A stretch of 64,000 nt of DNA from Physcomitrium patens (lineage: Eukaryota > Streptophyta > Bryopsida > Funariales > Funariaceae), in assembly GCF_000002425.4 (NCBI RefSeq), contig NC_037266.1, positions 2,910,007 to 2,974,006 of the forward strand, written 5' to 3'. Positions 1 to 13,300 of this stretch are shown one piece after another. The notes below the pieces were generated by a model. That model made no database searches. It saw only the letters and a list, made by a program, of their open reading frames with translations, and was not told the origin of the DNA. The stretch's first letter is position 1, and each line of letters starts with the position of its first letter. The position numbers and the translations under genes were made by a program.

Positions 1-310
1 CCCCGATTGCTTGCTATTCCCATACACTGGCATGTAACTATCACTAGCTCTAGGATTGAGACATTCACTAGCATAATGACCAATCTGTCTCTAATGAAAA
101 CAACAAAGTGGTCTTCTTGCACCTCCGTCAGGCATATTGGGTGTCTCCACCAGTGTATACCTACTAGGCTTGTTCTATGTAGGATTAAAAAATGATCATG
201 GTCATCCCATTGGTATGGAGGATACTTGCTTCGATGACGCCGATGGAGCATACGCTGTTGTCACGTTCGGTGGTATAGCTTGCAATGAAGTAACATTAAT
301 TGGCCTCTGA
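1..310 (-). mobile_element. Ty3-type gag relic with zinc knuckle
   Basis: Read on the minus strand, this edge segment is mostly open and contains a CCHC zinc knuckle (C-x2-C-x4-H-x4-C, core CFHCRQIGHYASEC, at about 70-115) preceded by a Pro/Ser/Thr-rich stretch. Such knuckles end the gag nucleocapsid of plant LTR elements. The rest of the element would lie off the left edge. The sequence differs from the gag of the chromoviruses elsewhere in the window, so it is a separate family. Fossil, broken. The knuckle is seen directly; the family is inferred. Confidence 0.45.
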
Positions 311-471
311 ATATTGGCACTGAAATTGGTCACTATTTTTAACATCCAAGATGACTAAATATTAATAAATCTTTTCCATTTATATTTTCACCATATACTC
401 GTGTTGCAACACAACAATGTGTAATATGTGGCTAATTTGTTGGCTAAGTTTTCAACCTATCAATCACCTAT

Positions 472-1027
472 TGTCACGGACATAATCATGTAAGCTAATA
501 ATTACATATAGAAATAGGTAGAAGTAAGTAAAAGTAGGTGAAAGTAAGTTAATTCTATAATATTTAATATAGAAGCTTCCTAGAAATTTCCTAGACGCTG
601 CTTTGACTTCATAGGTGTCTTTAATTGACTTTTTTGGATTAGAAATGTGGTCAACAAGTTGGCCATGTGCCACACATGTTGTTAGCTTGAAGATCAAGCT
701 AACTATGTGGCCCACACGTAGAAAAACTTGCCTTGTAAGTCAAGGCATGTGCCCTACAAAGTCAACACATATTGGAGGTCCTATAGAACGTCGCTACGTA
801 GCCCCTAGTTAGAGAGTATATATAGAGACAAGAGTGAAGGCTTCTTCACTCTTGTCAACTCTTTTCTTGCTTCTAGTCTGTTTCAAGGGTCTCTAGTTTT
901 CTTTTGGCAATAGCCATTCCAATTTCTCTTTCAATATATATACTTGTTTATATATATTTTGTTACCTCTCTTTGAGTGAATGCTCACTTGTTTGAATTGT
1001 TTTTCCATTGAGTTCTTATCCTTGACA
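472..1027 (+). mobile_element. Solo LTR of chromovirus family 1
   Basis: A 556-bp solitary LTR. It begins TGTCACGGACATA, ends CTTGACA, and is flanked by a perfect 5-bp target duplication, CCTAT (467-471 and 1028-1032). It matches the 3' LTR of element C (27302-27853) over its whole length. Inside it are two GAAnnTTC heat-shock modules (572-579, 583-590), a 10-bp-stem hairpin (681-703), a TATA box (817-824) and a putative transcript start at about 849. It was left by recombination between the LTRs of a once full element. Confidence 0.9.
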
Positions 1028-1047
1028 CCTATGAATATATATAAAGG

Positions 1048-1171
1048 TGAAATTACATCTATAAAGCTTTTAGGAAGCTTTTTTATAAGAAATTATAAAT
1101 TATTTTTTACTTTTATCTACTTCTATCTATTTATATTATCTAAGTAATTATTAGAATAAATATGTATGTTA
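1048..1171 (-). mobile_element. LTR fragment, chromovirus family 2
   Basis: This segment aligns in inverse orientation with the outer end of the LTRs of element E (56411-56960), including the AAGCTT-rich part and the TGTCA terminus at 1171. Only the outer 120 bp or so is present, so it is a decayed piece of an older insertion. The solo LTR at 472-1027 lies just beside it. Confidence 0.6.
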
Positions 1172-2024
1172 ATGACACCACTCTATCAAGAAACCAAGTG
1201 AAATAAAGATCTCTTATTGTTACCAGTATACCTTTGAGGTAGCAATTTTGAGTCTGTACAATACTGGCTTTTATTGATAATGTATTTTTTAAGATTACCT
1301 TTATTATAAGGCTGAAGTCTTATTTGGTACATTCACCTAAAATGCTCAATGATAGGTTTAAATTTTCATCGAATGCAATCACTTGTAAAAACAAATAAAT
1401 TTTTACAATAATCTAAAAAAAAGATCATTGACCATAGACACGACTTTTGAAGACTTTGCATACAATTGGCCTTCTACAACATATTTCTAATGCATCTGTC
1501 TAATTTTCATCTTAATAAGTAACATCAATTTGAATTCTTTCTATAAGAACTGAGCATACATAAGAAGAATCAAAGGCATCTTATTATTAAGCAATGAACA
1601 ATCTCCACTCTGACATATAGGCATTGTGTAGAGTTGTTAGATGAATAGTCAATAGCCCTACATTATTAAACCTTTCAAATATAGACATAGTCTCAGCTAT
1701 AGTATAATATAATGAACATAATATAAATGAATACAATGTAATTAATATAATGCAAATAACAACTCAAATCGGTTATTACAATGATTACAAAGAAAATATA
1801 GGATGAATTTAATAATGCAACATTCCAAAACATCTCAAAATATAATAATTAATATCTCTCTAATTTGAATTTTGGTTCAATTTTGATTTAGTTTTTTAAT
1901 GAAAATAATGACAAATATAACCAATCAAAGAAGGTTTTTAATTCTTCTTATTTATCCCTTATATTTGTCTTTCCATAAATTATTTTATATAATAGATATA
2001 TATCTTATATATAGCTTATTATTA
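1172..2024. other. AT-rich spacer, nothing recognised
   Basis: About 850 bp of AT-rich sequence with frequent stops in all frames. I see no conserved coding motif, structural RNA or clear repeat. It probably consists of very old transposon debris. Confidence 0.5.
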
Positions 2025-2547
2025 GGGATATATATCTATTGTAATTATTACCTAGGTAATATGAATAGGTAGAATTAAATAAAAATAGATTAATTTCACA
2101 ATACCTTCTAGAGAAGCTTCTTAGATACTCTTTTGACTTTACATATATTTGTAGTTGATTGTTAAGTTAGAAACTTGATCAACAAGCTATCCATGTATCA
2201 CATGTATTAGTAGCTTGTGGAATAAGCTAACTATGTGGCATCCATATAAAAAACTTGCCTTGCAAGTCAACATACATGTCATACAAAGTCAACACATTTT
2301 TGTAGGTCCTATAGAACATCTTCATATAGATCCTAAATAAATAGTATATACAAAGACAAGAGTGAAGCCCTCTTTATTCTTATCAAATCTTTTCTTACTT
2401 CTAGTCTAGATTGAAGAGTTTTTAGTTCCCTTGTCTTTTGGCAATAACTATTCTTATTTTCTTTTTAATATACATACTTTTCTATTTCTATTTCTTTGAG
2501 AGAGTCTCACTTATTTATTTGCTTTCATTGAATTCTTGTCCTTGACA
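2025..2547 (+). repeat. 5' LTR of chromovirus B
   Basis: LTR of family 2, ending CTTGACA at 2541-2547. It aligns with the 3' LTR at 9945 and with both LTRs of element E. TCTTATCAA at 2378-2386 lies where the transcript should start. Its complement TTGATAAGA follows the LTR end after two bases (2550-2558). The outer terminus is worn, so the left border is approximate. Confidence 0.75.
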
Positions 2548-2549
2548 AA

Positions 2550-2558
2550 TTGATAAGA
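2550..2558 (+). promoter_or_regulatory. Candidate self-primer binding site of B
   Basis: TTGATAAGA lies two bases after the LTR end and is complementary to TCTTATCAA in the R region of the same LTR (2378-2386). The arrangement matches that of elements E and G and resembles the self-priming system of Tf1-like chromoviruses. A worn tRNA-Met-like motif at 2569-2579 is the alternative primer site. Confidence 0.5.
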
Positions 2559-5500
2559 GTACACTTATAATATTAGAGATTTGTCTTTTGTCAATTAAGA
2601 GTGGATTATCTTTTTTTTCTTAATAAGACATAAGTGTATTAGAAGTTTTGGATTACCTTCTTCTAAACTAATATTATTCTTAGTATTTTCTTCATTTTCA
2701 ATTCCTCTCTTTTGCTTGTCTTTAGTGTTATTAGACATTTTTTTTCTTCTAAATGTTGTCATGACAAAGCTTCTTGAAATAAAGAGTGTAATTGCATAAA
2801 TGCAAGAACAATTGAGAAAGTTAATGCTTGCAGTGCAAAAATTCAATTTATCACCACCAACAGCAATAAAAATAGCAAAAAATAAAATTACAAACATGAT
2901 TGGAAGGACTTAAATATCTATATCAAATCACATCTCTTTTTTTATAAAAGAATATCCTTCCAATATTTAAAAACTTAGAATTGACTTACCCGGGAAGTTT
3001 GATGGCACAAGATCTAAGTTTTGAAGATTCATCAATCAAGTACAATTTGTAATTGAATTTCAACCTTAAAACTATCGAATGTCACAATCACAAGTTAGAT
3101 TCATTAATACACTTCTTTCAGATTTAGCATTATCATAGTTTTCATCTTTTTTTGAAAGACAAGATCCAATATTAGATAATTTGGAGGTTTTTATGGCAAA
3201 ATTTTGATCTATGTATGGAAAATATGATGTAATTTGAATTGAAACTAATAAGATTTGTATCTTGTAATAAGATAATCAATCATTGATATCATATGCTTTA
3301 TAATTTTGACAACTAGTGATTGATGTCAAGTAGGATGATGCTGCTTTTATCAAATAATTTCTCTATGGATTATAATATGAAATAAAGAAATTGATGCTCA
3401 ACTTATCTAATCCTCAGACATTAAGTCAAGCAATTGGCTTTGTTGTAAAGTATGACAATCAGCTTTTTGAGTTTCAATCTAAAATCATATAAGAGAATCT
3501 CCATGTTATTATAATTCAATGATAATATCAATAACTTTTCAATCTAAATATTTGGAAGTAGAAGACATGCAAATTGATGTGGTATATTTTAAACCTCTTA
3601 TTAAATAAGAAAAGACTCATTGTTGTTAAAAAGGATTATATTTATAGTATATAAAAGATAAGCACAGTGCTCAATATTATCCAAAGAAATAATATAATTA
3701 TAAAATGAAGAGTTCGATTGTTAAAGATGAAAAAATGTTGAAAAATAAATTTGTCTACTGCAATAGGGACTATGTGGCTAGAATCTTATAAAAATAAAGG
3801 TCCTATCTTCTCTTTAGAATCTTCTTTTTATTTTATAATAGATATATATTTAGGACCTAATAATCATAAAGCCTTTGCTTTGATAGATTCTAAAACTTGG
3901 GCTTGTTTCTTAGATGAAGAGTTTGTTAAAAGCCATAGAATACCATTAATACAAAAAACTAAATTCGTACATGTAGAAGTCATAGATAGCCATCTATTAT
4001 CTTTTGGAGATATTATTTATGAGACACTTTATATAGATGTAGCAATAAATGGTTATAATAGTTGCATAATTTTTAATATAATTGGGTGTCTTTTTAATTT
4101 CGTCATTTTAAGTTTATTGTGGCTAGAAAAATATAATCCTCTGATAGATTGGATTTTTTGTAAACTTGATTTTTCTCAGAGCATTATTAAGAGTTTTATA
4201 AAAAGTTATGAGTTTAATATAGCCAAACATGTACTTGTAGGTGCAAAAACTTTCTTGTATGTTGCATAAGAAGGATCACCTTTTGTTATTTATGCCACAC
4301 CCATTTTTCATGATAGAAAGACTTTAAGTGGCATTCTGAGATAATATTAAGATTTTCAAGATATTTTTGAAAAAAAGAATACAGATATTCTCCTAGAGCA
4401 TCATCCATATGATTGCTCAATTGACCTTAAAGAGGGAAGCCAGCCACCATTTGGTCCAATCTATAATTTGTTACGAAATGAATTTGCTAAATTCAAGAAG
4501 TACATTAACAAGAATTTGGCCAAAAATTTCATATACCAATTAAAATCTCTTGCAAGAGTTCATATCTTATTTGTGAAGAAATAAAATAAATCACTAAAAA
4601 TATGCATAGATTATTCAAGACTCAATAAGATTATCATCAAGAATAAGTATCATTTTTTTTTAATATCTTGACTTTTTGATCAACTAAATGAAGCTAAGAT
4701 CTATACAAAAATAGATCTACAAAGAGAATATAATTTGGTCCTCATTAAAAAAAGAGATAAATGGAAGATTGCATTTTGAACAAGGTATGGACACTTTGAA
4801 TATAATATCATGCCTTTTGGACTCACAGATGCACCAACTGCTTTTTAACATCTTATAAATGATGTTTTTTGTGATTTTTTAGATGATTTTATTATCTATT
4901 ATTTAAATGATATTTTAATCTATTCTAAAAATATAGAAAATCATAAAGCTCATGTTTGTCATGTATTACAAAAACTTACAAACATGAGATTGTATGCCAA
5001 GTTGAAAAAGTGTGTATTCTACACCACTCAAATTGACTTCCTAAAATATATCATTTTCAATAAAGGACTTATAATAGATCTTAAGAAGATTCAAACTTTT
5101 ATAGGTTAGAAGATTTCCAAAATAGTAAAAAATGGGAAATATTTTTTGAACTTTACCAATTACTATTGGATCTTTATCAAGAATTTTTTTCAAGTTGCAA
5201 CTCTTCTTATATATCTTACATGCAAAGACAAACTTGATTAGAGCAAAAAAGCTGTAGTATCTTTTGAAGTATTGAAGTTGGTATTTATTTTTGTACCAAT
5301 TCTGCATTATGTCAATTTTTCCAAGCTATTTTTTATAGAAATATATACATCAGATTTTGCTATGGATGTTATTTTGTCACAAATAGGAAAAAATGACAAG
5401 CTCTATCCAATAGCTTTTCATTCTAGGAAATTCTTAGCAGTCGAGACTAATTATAAGATCCACAATAAAGAACTTCTTATAACAATAGATTCCTTTCAAG

Positions 5501-7142
5501 AATAGCATCATTATCTAAAAGATGCTTTTATTCTAAGCATCATATATATAAATCACAAGAATCTCAAGTATTTCATATCAACACGTATTTTAAATTGTCA
5601 CTAAGCTCATTGGAATATATCTTTGTCAAGATTCAAGTTCAATATTACTTATTGGTCAAAAATACAATAAAATTTGTCTAATGCATTTTCTAGATATTCT
5701 TATCTTGTACCAAAGGAAAGAGATGTAACTTTTGATAAATAAAAGATAATTTTATTGAAGCTAAAAAAATTTCATCTTTAAGTAGTGAAATCAATATTGA
5801 CTGTTGATTCAACTTTTTTCAAGCAAATTCAATTAAGTATGTCCTTTAATCTTCTTATTTATGATATCAAGAATACTTCTTTTAAGTCTCATAATACTTT
5901 TAAGTTCAAATTCAAGAACAACCTACTTTATTTTGAAAGACCTCTATATATTCCAGAAAGAAAAGTACATTTACATTTTTTTCAAGCATATCACAACTTT
6001 CTTACAACAAGATATTTTGGATTCCAAAAGACTTTGAAGCTAATATCTAGAGATTTTTGGTGGCTATAAATAAGTAAGGCTGTAAAAGACTTTCTTCAAT
6101 CATGTGATATTTGTTTAAGGTCAAAAATTCTTCGTCATCGACCTTATGGATTTCTTCAACCATTAATTATTCTAGAACAATCATGGTCTTCTATTTCCAT
6201 GGACTTTATTATAAATCTTCTAGTCTCAAATTTGAATAATTTTATATTTGTGATAGTAGATCATTTTATCAAAATGGTGTATTTTGTACCATCCAAAAAA
6301 TCTATCATAAGTGAAGAAATTCCCAAGCTTTTTTTTGTTAATATCTATTGATATTATGGATTGCTAAAAGATATTATATTGAATAAGAAGACTTAATTTA
6401 TATCAAGTTTTAAAGAGTATTTTTTAAGATTTTAAAAATGGACATAAATTTTTTTTTGGCCTTTCATCCTCAAATTAATGGATAGACATAACACATAAAT
6501 CAATTTTTAGAGCAATACTTGAGGTGTACCAACAATTATCAATAAGACAATTGAAGAACCTTCTTGCCATTGACAAAATTTACTTACAACAAATACCTTT
6601 CTTTGCCAATTATGATTATCATCTATGACTTGATATTATTAACTTTTGAAAAGTTGATAATCCTATAGTGAAAGATTTGGCAAATCATTTATCAGAGCTA
6701 CATGCAACAACAAAGGTGCAATTAAAAGAAGCTCAAGAACAATAAAAGATCAACTCAGATGCCTATAAAAAGAAACAACTACAATTCAATATAGGTAACA
6801 AGATATGGCTACTTTGTCTTAATATCAAGACTATTCATGCTTGTGACAAGCTGAACTACCGCAAGCTTGGATCTTTTTCTATTTATAGATAAATCAATCT
6901 AGTTGCTTATCAATTATATCTACTAAAGTCAATAAAAATTCATCATATATTCCACGTGTCTCTTCTTGAATCATATAAGGCTATGAACATACCAAGAAGA
7001 AGACAAGTTCTATCTTCTCCTATAAAAATAAACAATAATGAAGAATTTGAAGTAAAAGAAGTTTTAGATTCAAGGAATTACTAAAATAAGTTGAAATATC
7101 TTGTCCATTGGTACAGATATGATATTAGTGAATGTACATGTG

Positions 7143-8242
7143 TAAGCTTTCAATTATGCTTTAAAATTTAAATTTTTGTTATTTTCCTATTTTATAATAA
7201 TTGAGCATGTTAGATTAAGATTTATATGAGTGGAATTTAGTTTTATAGAATTTTTAGGATTACAACCTTTGATGGCTTAAATTATAGCATAATTCCTTGA
7301 ATTAGGTTAATTAGGACTAAAGAATTAAGAGTTAGAAAATTAAAATAGTAACTTAGTTAATTTTAATAATTTAGAGGTTTTTAGTCATTATTGAGAGGGT
7401 TGACTAAAAGCCTATGAATGCACCTATAATCATTTTACATGATTTAGAAGGAGTTAGAATTACACTTAGTGAAGTTTAGCAATGATAGTTTTGAGCTTTC
7501 TTCCAAATTTGACAAATTCAAGCAACATGGTAGTTCTTCTAATTAATGGGAGTCTTTTTAATATAATGGTGGCACCAGATTTACCTCATGGAGTGAAGAA
7601 AATAAGATCGGTACCTCGTGGAATGAAGAAAACAAGATCAATACCCAAAATACAAGTAAAGCAATGAAATTCTCATTTTGAAGTATTTTACAAAAAAAAT
7701 TGCTAAGATCTTTGTAAGTAAAAACTTCCATGAAAATTATAATTGAGCATGGATTAAGGCATGTGAGTAATTGATCTCAACTAAAAAAGATATTTTGAAC
7801 ACAATGATGAAGTTAGATTTACCAAAAAATGCTTTCTTGATTACTTACAAGAGCCATCAGCTTTAGTAATGAGATTGGCTCTTGGATGAATGAAGGCTGT
7901 AGATCTAGATTAGGGATCTTAGAAGTCAAGGGTAGAGATGCAGCCACCTTTCTATGAGTTTCCACTCAATTTTATAAGAGAAGCTTGATTTTTTAAGCCC
8001 TCTCTCTCTTTTCTTTTGGTGAAGGACAAAGCCATGCTAAAATTTAGCCAAAAATCCTAATCTTAATTTTATTTAGATTGTTAAATCTCATTTTGAACTT
8101 GTGGGTGGGTGTGTATGGATTTTCAGTTATAAATGACAATCATTGGATTTTAAAACATGCTTCATTGTGTTAGATAGCTCCCTTGGCCTCTCAAGTACTC
8201 TAAGGGTTTCAAGAGCATCAGATTTCCTATGATCAGTCAATC

Positions 8243-8274
<32 letters not shown>

Positions 8275-9296
8275 CAATTTAAAATTCCTTGCAGTTATAG
8301 CTTTTGTTGTTGGCTTTTCAACAAGATAAGTATCGCTCAATTTGGAGTTGAATTGAATTTTTGGTGAAATTTTGACTTCAAGGGAGTTGAGTGCCTTTAC
8401 AGTTTGGATTAATTACGTTTGGGAAGGCATTTCTCAGTGCCTTATAATTGGATTCAATTTAAATTTTGGGATCATTGAGCTTTATAAGCTAAGCTTTGAA
8501 AGGCATAATTTATGCTAGATTTAAAGACGATTTGGATTTTTAGTGAACTTCTAAGTGAAGGGGGATGGTTGCTGTGGAAATTTAGATTACTCAACTTTGA
8601 AGGAATAATTCTCACAATTGAATTACTAGATTACAACAAGATCTATTAGAAAAAAAGTGCCTTTAAGTTAACCTTGTAACAAGCTAAGAATCATCTAATT
8701 TGGAGCTAGTTACAAGTTTTGGCAAATTTTGGAGTAGAAGGGGGTCACTACCTTCAATCCTTAGATGTTGTCAAGGTACCTTCACTTTTACTTTTCTTAT
8801 TGTATTTTTACTTTCATCTTCACAGTGACTCGTAATCTCCATATTTCGACTTTTGGATAATAAATTTTAAGTTTTAAGTTTTAACCTTTAATATTCTTAC
8901 TTTAATTTTTAACTTAAATTTTTAATTTTTAACTTAAACTTTTAAATTTAATTTTCAACTTTAACTTTAAAATTTAAACTTTAACTTTTGAACTTAATAT
9001 TTAACTTTTAGTTTTAAATTTAAATTTTAACTTAAGTTTTATTCTTATTATGAGTTAATAATAATAATAATAATATATTTATTTATTTATTTTTATCATT
9101 TTTTCATAGTGAATTTCATATAATATTTTAATTTAATATTGGTAACCATTTTTAAAAGGCATTAATTTTAATTGAACTACAAACACCTCCATTTAAATTA
9201 ATTTAACAATCTCACAATTGAGAGTTCTTCCTTTCTACCTCTTGAGCTTGTTGTGTAGTACTAATTTCATAGAATAGTGGATTTTAGGCTCACAAT
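7143..9296. mobile_element. Unclassified 2.15-kb insertion inside chromovirus B
   Basis: Alignment with elements C and E shows that the chromodomain region of B is interrupted here. The text matches C up to about 7142 and resumes at about 9297. The inserted DNA has no recognisable reverse transcriptase or transposase. It holds a 30-base poly-T tract (8245-8274), two degenerate copies of a segment with CTCAATTTGGAGTTG-like wording (about 8335 and 8695), and an irregular TTTAACTTTAAA-type low-complexity stretch (about 8860-9060). No convincing target duplication was found, so the class is unknown; a non-autonomous element or a truncated retroelement are both possible. Confidence 0.6.
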
Positions 9297-9639
9297 ATAG
9301 GAGCGAGCAAAGAATCTTATAAAAATAGCAAAGATAATAGAAACTTTTTATCAATGACATCCATCAAAATTAAAATAAAGAATAGCAAACCTTTGTTATA
9401 AAATAAACACAATTTAGGAAAGATTGCATTCTATCTTCTATCTTTATTTATAATTTGTGTATAATTGTAGCATTGAGGGAATGGAGAACCAACCACTAAT
9501 AGATTCAATTTAAGAGCCATCATTTGTTGCCTTACCAGACAAGACATTAAAATTATCACAACCTTCAAGACGATGTAGTAGGGATGAACATCTTCAAAAT
9601 TGACATACTATTTTTTGAATAGATTGTGACATATAACAT

Positions 9640-9900
9640 GTTTGGTATCATGATCTGAGAAACGATTCTTGATGTTTGGTGATTTTATTGGAGGTATGCA
9701 CAACTTCTAATCGTATTGCAAATTTTTTGATTGAAGAAAGTTATGAAGGTTTCAACAATGATCAAATTACAGGGTGGTCTTTTTGCTTTAGAATGAGACA
9801 TTATCATTGGCTGAAAAGACCTATCAACTAGCTTCAAAGTGAACAAAGATTAGAGTATATGGCAAATATAATTTGTTGCATTTTAGACTTCTTCAACATA
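9640..9900 (+). mobile_element. Conserved post-chromodomain tail (copy in B)
   Basis: This stretch aligns with the tail coding region of C (about 26990-27260) and keeps the wording around the YRWL...EQR block. Its function is unknown. It lies between the chromodomain and the purine tract of B. Confidence 0.6.
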
Positions 9901-9944
9901 AGTTTATTGCTACTTATGGAACTCGTCCTAATAAAAAGAGGTAA

Positions 9945-10319
9945 TGTGATGGATATATATCTACTGTAATTATTACCTAGGTAATATGAATAGATAGAAT
10001 TAAATAAAAGTAGATAAATTTCATAATACCTTCTAGAAAAGATTCCTAAAAGCTTTTTAGTCATTATTTTGACTTTACATATGTTTATAGTTGATTGGTA
10101 GATTAGAAACTTGATCAAGAAGCTATCTATGGACCATATGTGTTGATAGCTTGCAAAATAAGCTAATTATGTGGCATCCATATAAAAAACTTGCCTTGCA
10201 AGTCAAGATACATGTCATGCAAAATCAATACATTTTTGGAGGTCCTATGGAATGTCGCTTCATAGATCTTACGTAGAGAGTATATATAGAGGCAAGAATG
10301 AAGCCTTCTTCACTCTTAT
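9945..10319 (+). repeat. 3' LTR of chromovirus B, partial
   Basis: It starts TGTGATGGATATA after a purine-rich tract and aligns with 2025-2400. The match stops around 10319, shortly after the putative transcript start, in a TA-rich run. The remaining third of the LTR is absent. Confidence 0.75.
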
Positions 10320-13300
10320 TATATATATATATCTTATATATATATTCTTTTGATTTTTATAGTTAAAAAAATATTTTAAATAATAGTACTTTATGAATAT
10401 TTTTGGTGATAGAGGTTATTAAATGTAAAAATAAAAAAACATTGTTTATATAATAAGAAAAATTTTATATGTATAAAAAAATTTGATTAAGATTTGGATG
10501 TCAAAATTTTATTAAAAAAATATATTGGATTACATGAAAAAAATTAAAGAATCTATATCAAATGCATGTTTCTTGCTTGATGCTAAAAAATAATTTAATA
10601 AAAAAATATTTATCTTTATTTTTAATACAATACATTTAAAATTAAAATCTATATTTTATTTTTAAGATACTATTTTAAAAAATGGTAATGTATCTATTTG
10701 GATAATATAATAATTATAAATAGTAGAATAAGCTAAAAAAATTAAATAAATTTATTTTGATAGTTAAAAAAATTAAAATAAGAAAGGCCTTTAAATTTTT
10801 AAAATTTAAAAGAAATAAAAATATGCCTTAAAATAAGATAATAAATGGATAAAATTTTATATTTATCAAATTATTATTATTTTTTTACTATAGAAAAATT
10901 TAAAAGAAGCTCAATTGATTTATGTATTTTATTTGTAATAAAAAAATATTAGTAAATCATATTAATATCTAATGATTAAATCTATTTTTTAATAAATTTA
11001 TTTGAGTATAAGAAATTATTAGAAATAAAGTCAAATTTGGTAGTGTAAATAAAAAAATAAGTATATGTTTTTTTTATTCTACTCAAATAAATATAAGAAA
11101 TAAAAAAAAATCAGTTGCAATTAAGTTAGTATAGAAAACAAGGTGGCAAATCCTATTGTCAGATTGAAAAATTAAATCTTAAATTAGAAGGTTAAATAAA
11201 GTCTGCCAAGTAATAAAAGAAGAAGAAGGTGAATTTGATAAATTTGAATTTTAAAATAAATATCAAAATAAATTTTAAGAACTTTTTGGATTTAATTATA
11301 GATGTAATAAAATTAGATAAGATTAAGGGCAATAATTTTTTTTTAAAGCATAATATCGTTATAATGTTTTTTTAATTTAATAATATATAGTAATTATTTA
11401 GATTATATGATTATTATTTATTAATTTCATGAAGTTTTGTATAGCTAAAAAAGATATATTTGGAATTTTAGTATTGAATTATATATGAATCTATAATATA
11501 AAAAATAAAAAAAATTATAAATTTATAAATAAAAGAGATTAAGACAAAGATTGCTCTATAGTTGCTATAAAATTAAATTTGTTAAGTCTTTTATAGAAGA
11601 AAGTTTTTATAATAAGAAAATAAAATAACTTATTTTAGTCTAATTTTTTATATTATTCCTTTAAAAACATGCTTTGAACTATTTTTTTTAAAAATAATCA
11701 TAATTTTTTTAGATATAATTGTATAAAGTTTTAAAATAAATTATAAATTGAAACTTGTATATATTTTTTCAAAATATTTAGAATTTATTTATAAATATAA
11801 TTTTTTTCAAAGTTTATTTTTATTTGAAAATATTATTAGTTATAAAAAATTAAAAAACTTGAATTTATTCCAATAAAAACATAAATTTTATATTGAAAAG
11901 AAATATTTAAGAAATTAAAGATCACCACCAAATAATGGTGCATTTATTGGATTGCATACATTTATATTAATTGGTAATAAGACTTAAATTTTGTAAGTGA
12001 TTGGATTATTAATTTGTTTCTTTTTTGTCCTTAAAAATACATCTATTTTAAATATATAAGATATAATTTATTTAAAATAAATTAGAAACTATTTTAGTAG
12101 ATTGAAGTATATATAAGGAGCAAATAGTAAGATGCCTAAGATAGTAATGGTATTGAAATGTTTAAATATTTAATTTTAAAGAGGTTGTGAATGGGTTGTA
12201 AGATCTAGTAAGTTTAATGTTAGTACTAAGATGTAAAAGGTTTTTATATTTTTGGATGTAAAGCCATTTTTTTAAATTTTAAAAATAATAATAAATAAAA
12301 TAATAATCAGAATAATAAAATAAGTATCACATATTTTTATAATAAGCTAGATAATTAGGATTATAACTTTAGCAAAGCTAAAAAAAAATTCTTTTAACAA
12401 AGAGACTCTATGAAAAGGTTAGATAAAAAATTGACTTCGTGAGTGCAAAAAGGCTTAACAAGACTTGTTGATAAGAAGAATAAGAATAAGATGTGATATT
12501 TAGTGTAATTCTAGAGAAAAGAATGCAAGACAAGCATATTCTAGCTTTTACTTAAATCAATGTATTAGCTACATTAAACAAATGTATTAGATGCAATAGA
12601 AAAGAAGAAAAAAAAATTGAATGTTTTGATAAGATTGTAAATATAAATTTAAAAAATAATAATTTTAATTTTTTTCTTCTATCTATTATAATATACCTTA
12701 ATATATCATAATAATATTATTAGACAAAATTTGAGTTTGTAGATATAAAAAATTATCAATAATATTTCTTTACTTAGTTAAAAATAGGTTGATGGATGTA
12801 TTAGAAAATGTCTTTGATTGTTGAATTTCATATTTTTTTAAAAGATATTTACAATAGATTTTTTCAATTCAAAAAACAAAGAGTAATTTTCAATATAGTA
12901 TAGAGTATTAAAAAATAGTTTGGTGAAAATAAGATTAATGATATAGTTTTGGATTTTAATATTGCATTCTATATATCAAGTAATGAAATAAAGAAAAAAA
13001 TTATTTATCAAAGATTGTTGATGACGTAAGTTTAAAAAATTATTTTCAAAGAATTAATTATTAAATTTCTAAAAAATTAATTACATCTTAAATTTGTATC
13101 ATGATTATTTTTATTTATTAAATATCACTTTATTAATTTTAATAGATTTCTTAAAAAAATATTTAATGTAATCATAGATATTCTTTAAAACTGGTCAAGA
13201 ATAATATATATTTTAAATATGTATATATCTCAATTACAATAGATTTTAGTCCAAATTTTGAATCTTTGAATTACTAAATTAAAAGGCCAATAACATTTAT

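Larger units (their letters stand above)
2025..10319 (+). mobile_element. Chromovirus B (Ty3), old, nested insertion
   Basis: A plus-strand Ty3 chromovirus with a 5' LTR (2025-2547), leader, gag (about 2760-3600), aspartic protease region (about 3850-4200), reverse transcriptase (about 4430-5200), RNase H (about 5230-5720), integrase (about 5900-6750), chromodomain region (about 7020-7142 and just after 9297), a conserved tail (about 9640-9900), a purine tract before 9945, and a partial 3' LTR (9945-10319). The parts align end to end with element C. It is split by a 2.15-kb insertion at 7143-9296. It is the most decayed full-length chromovirus here, with a great many breaks. The LTRs clearly differ, so it is old. 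Confidence 0.85.

Noticed and set aside
2569-2579. tRNA-Met-type primer site as the sole explanation for chromovirus priming
   Set aside because: The motif in B, E and G sits 20-24 bases inside the LTR, unusually far; the site two bases inside pairs with the predicted RNA start, so both are reported with the second favoured.
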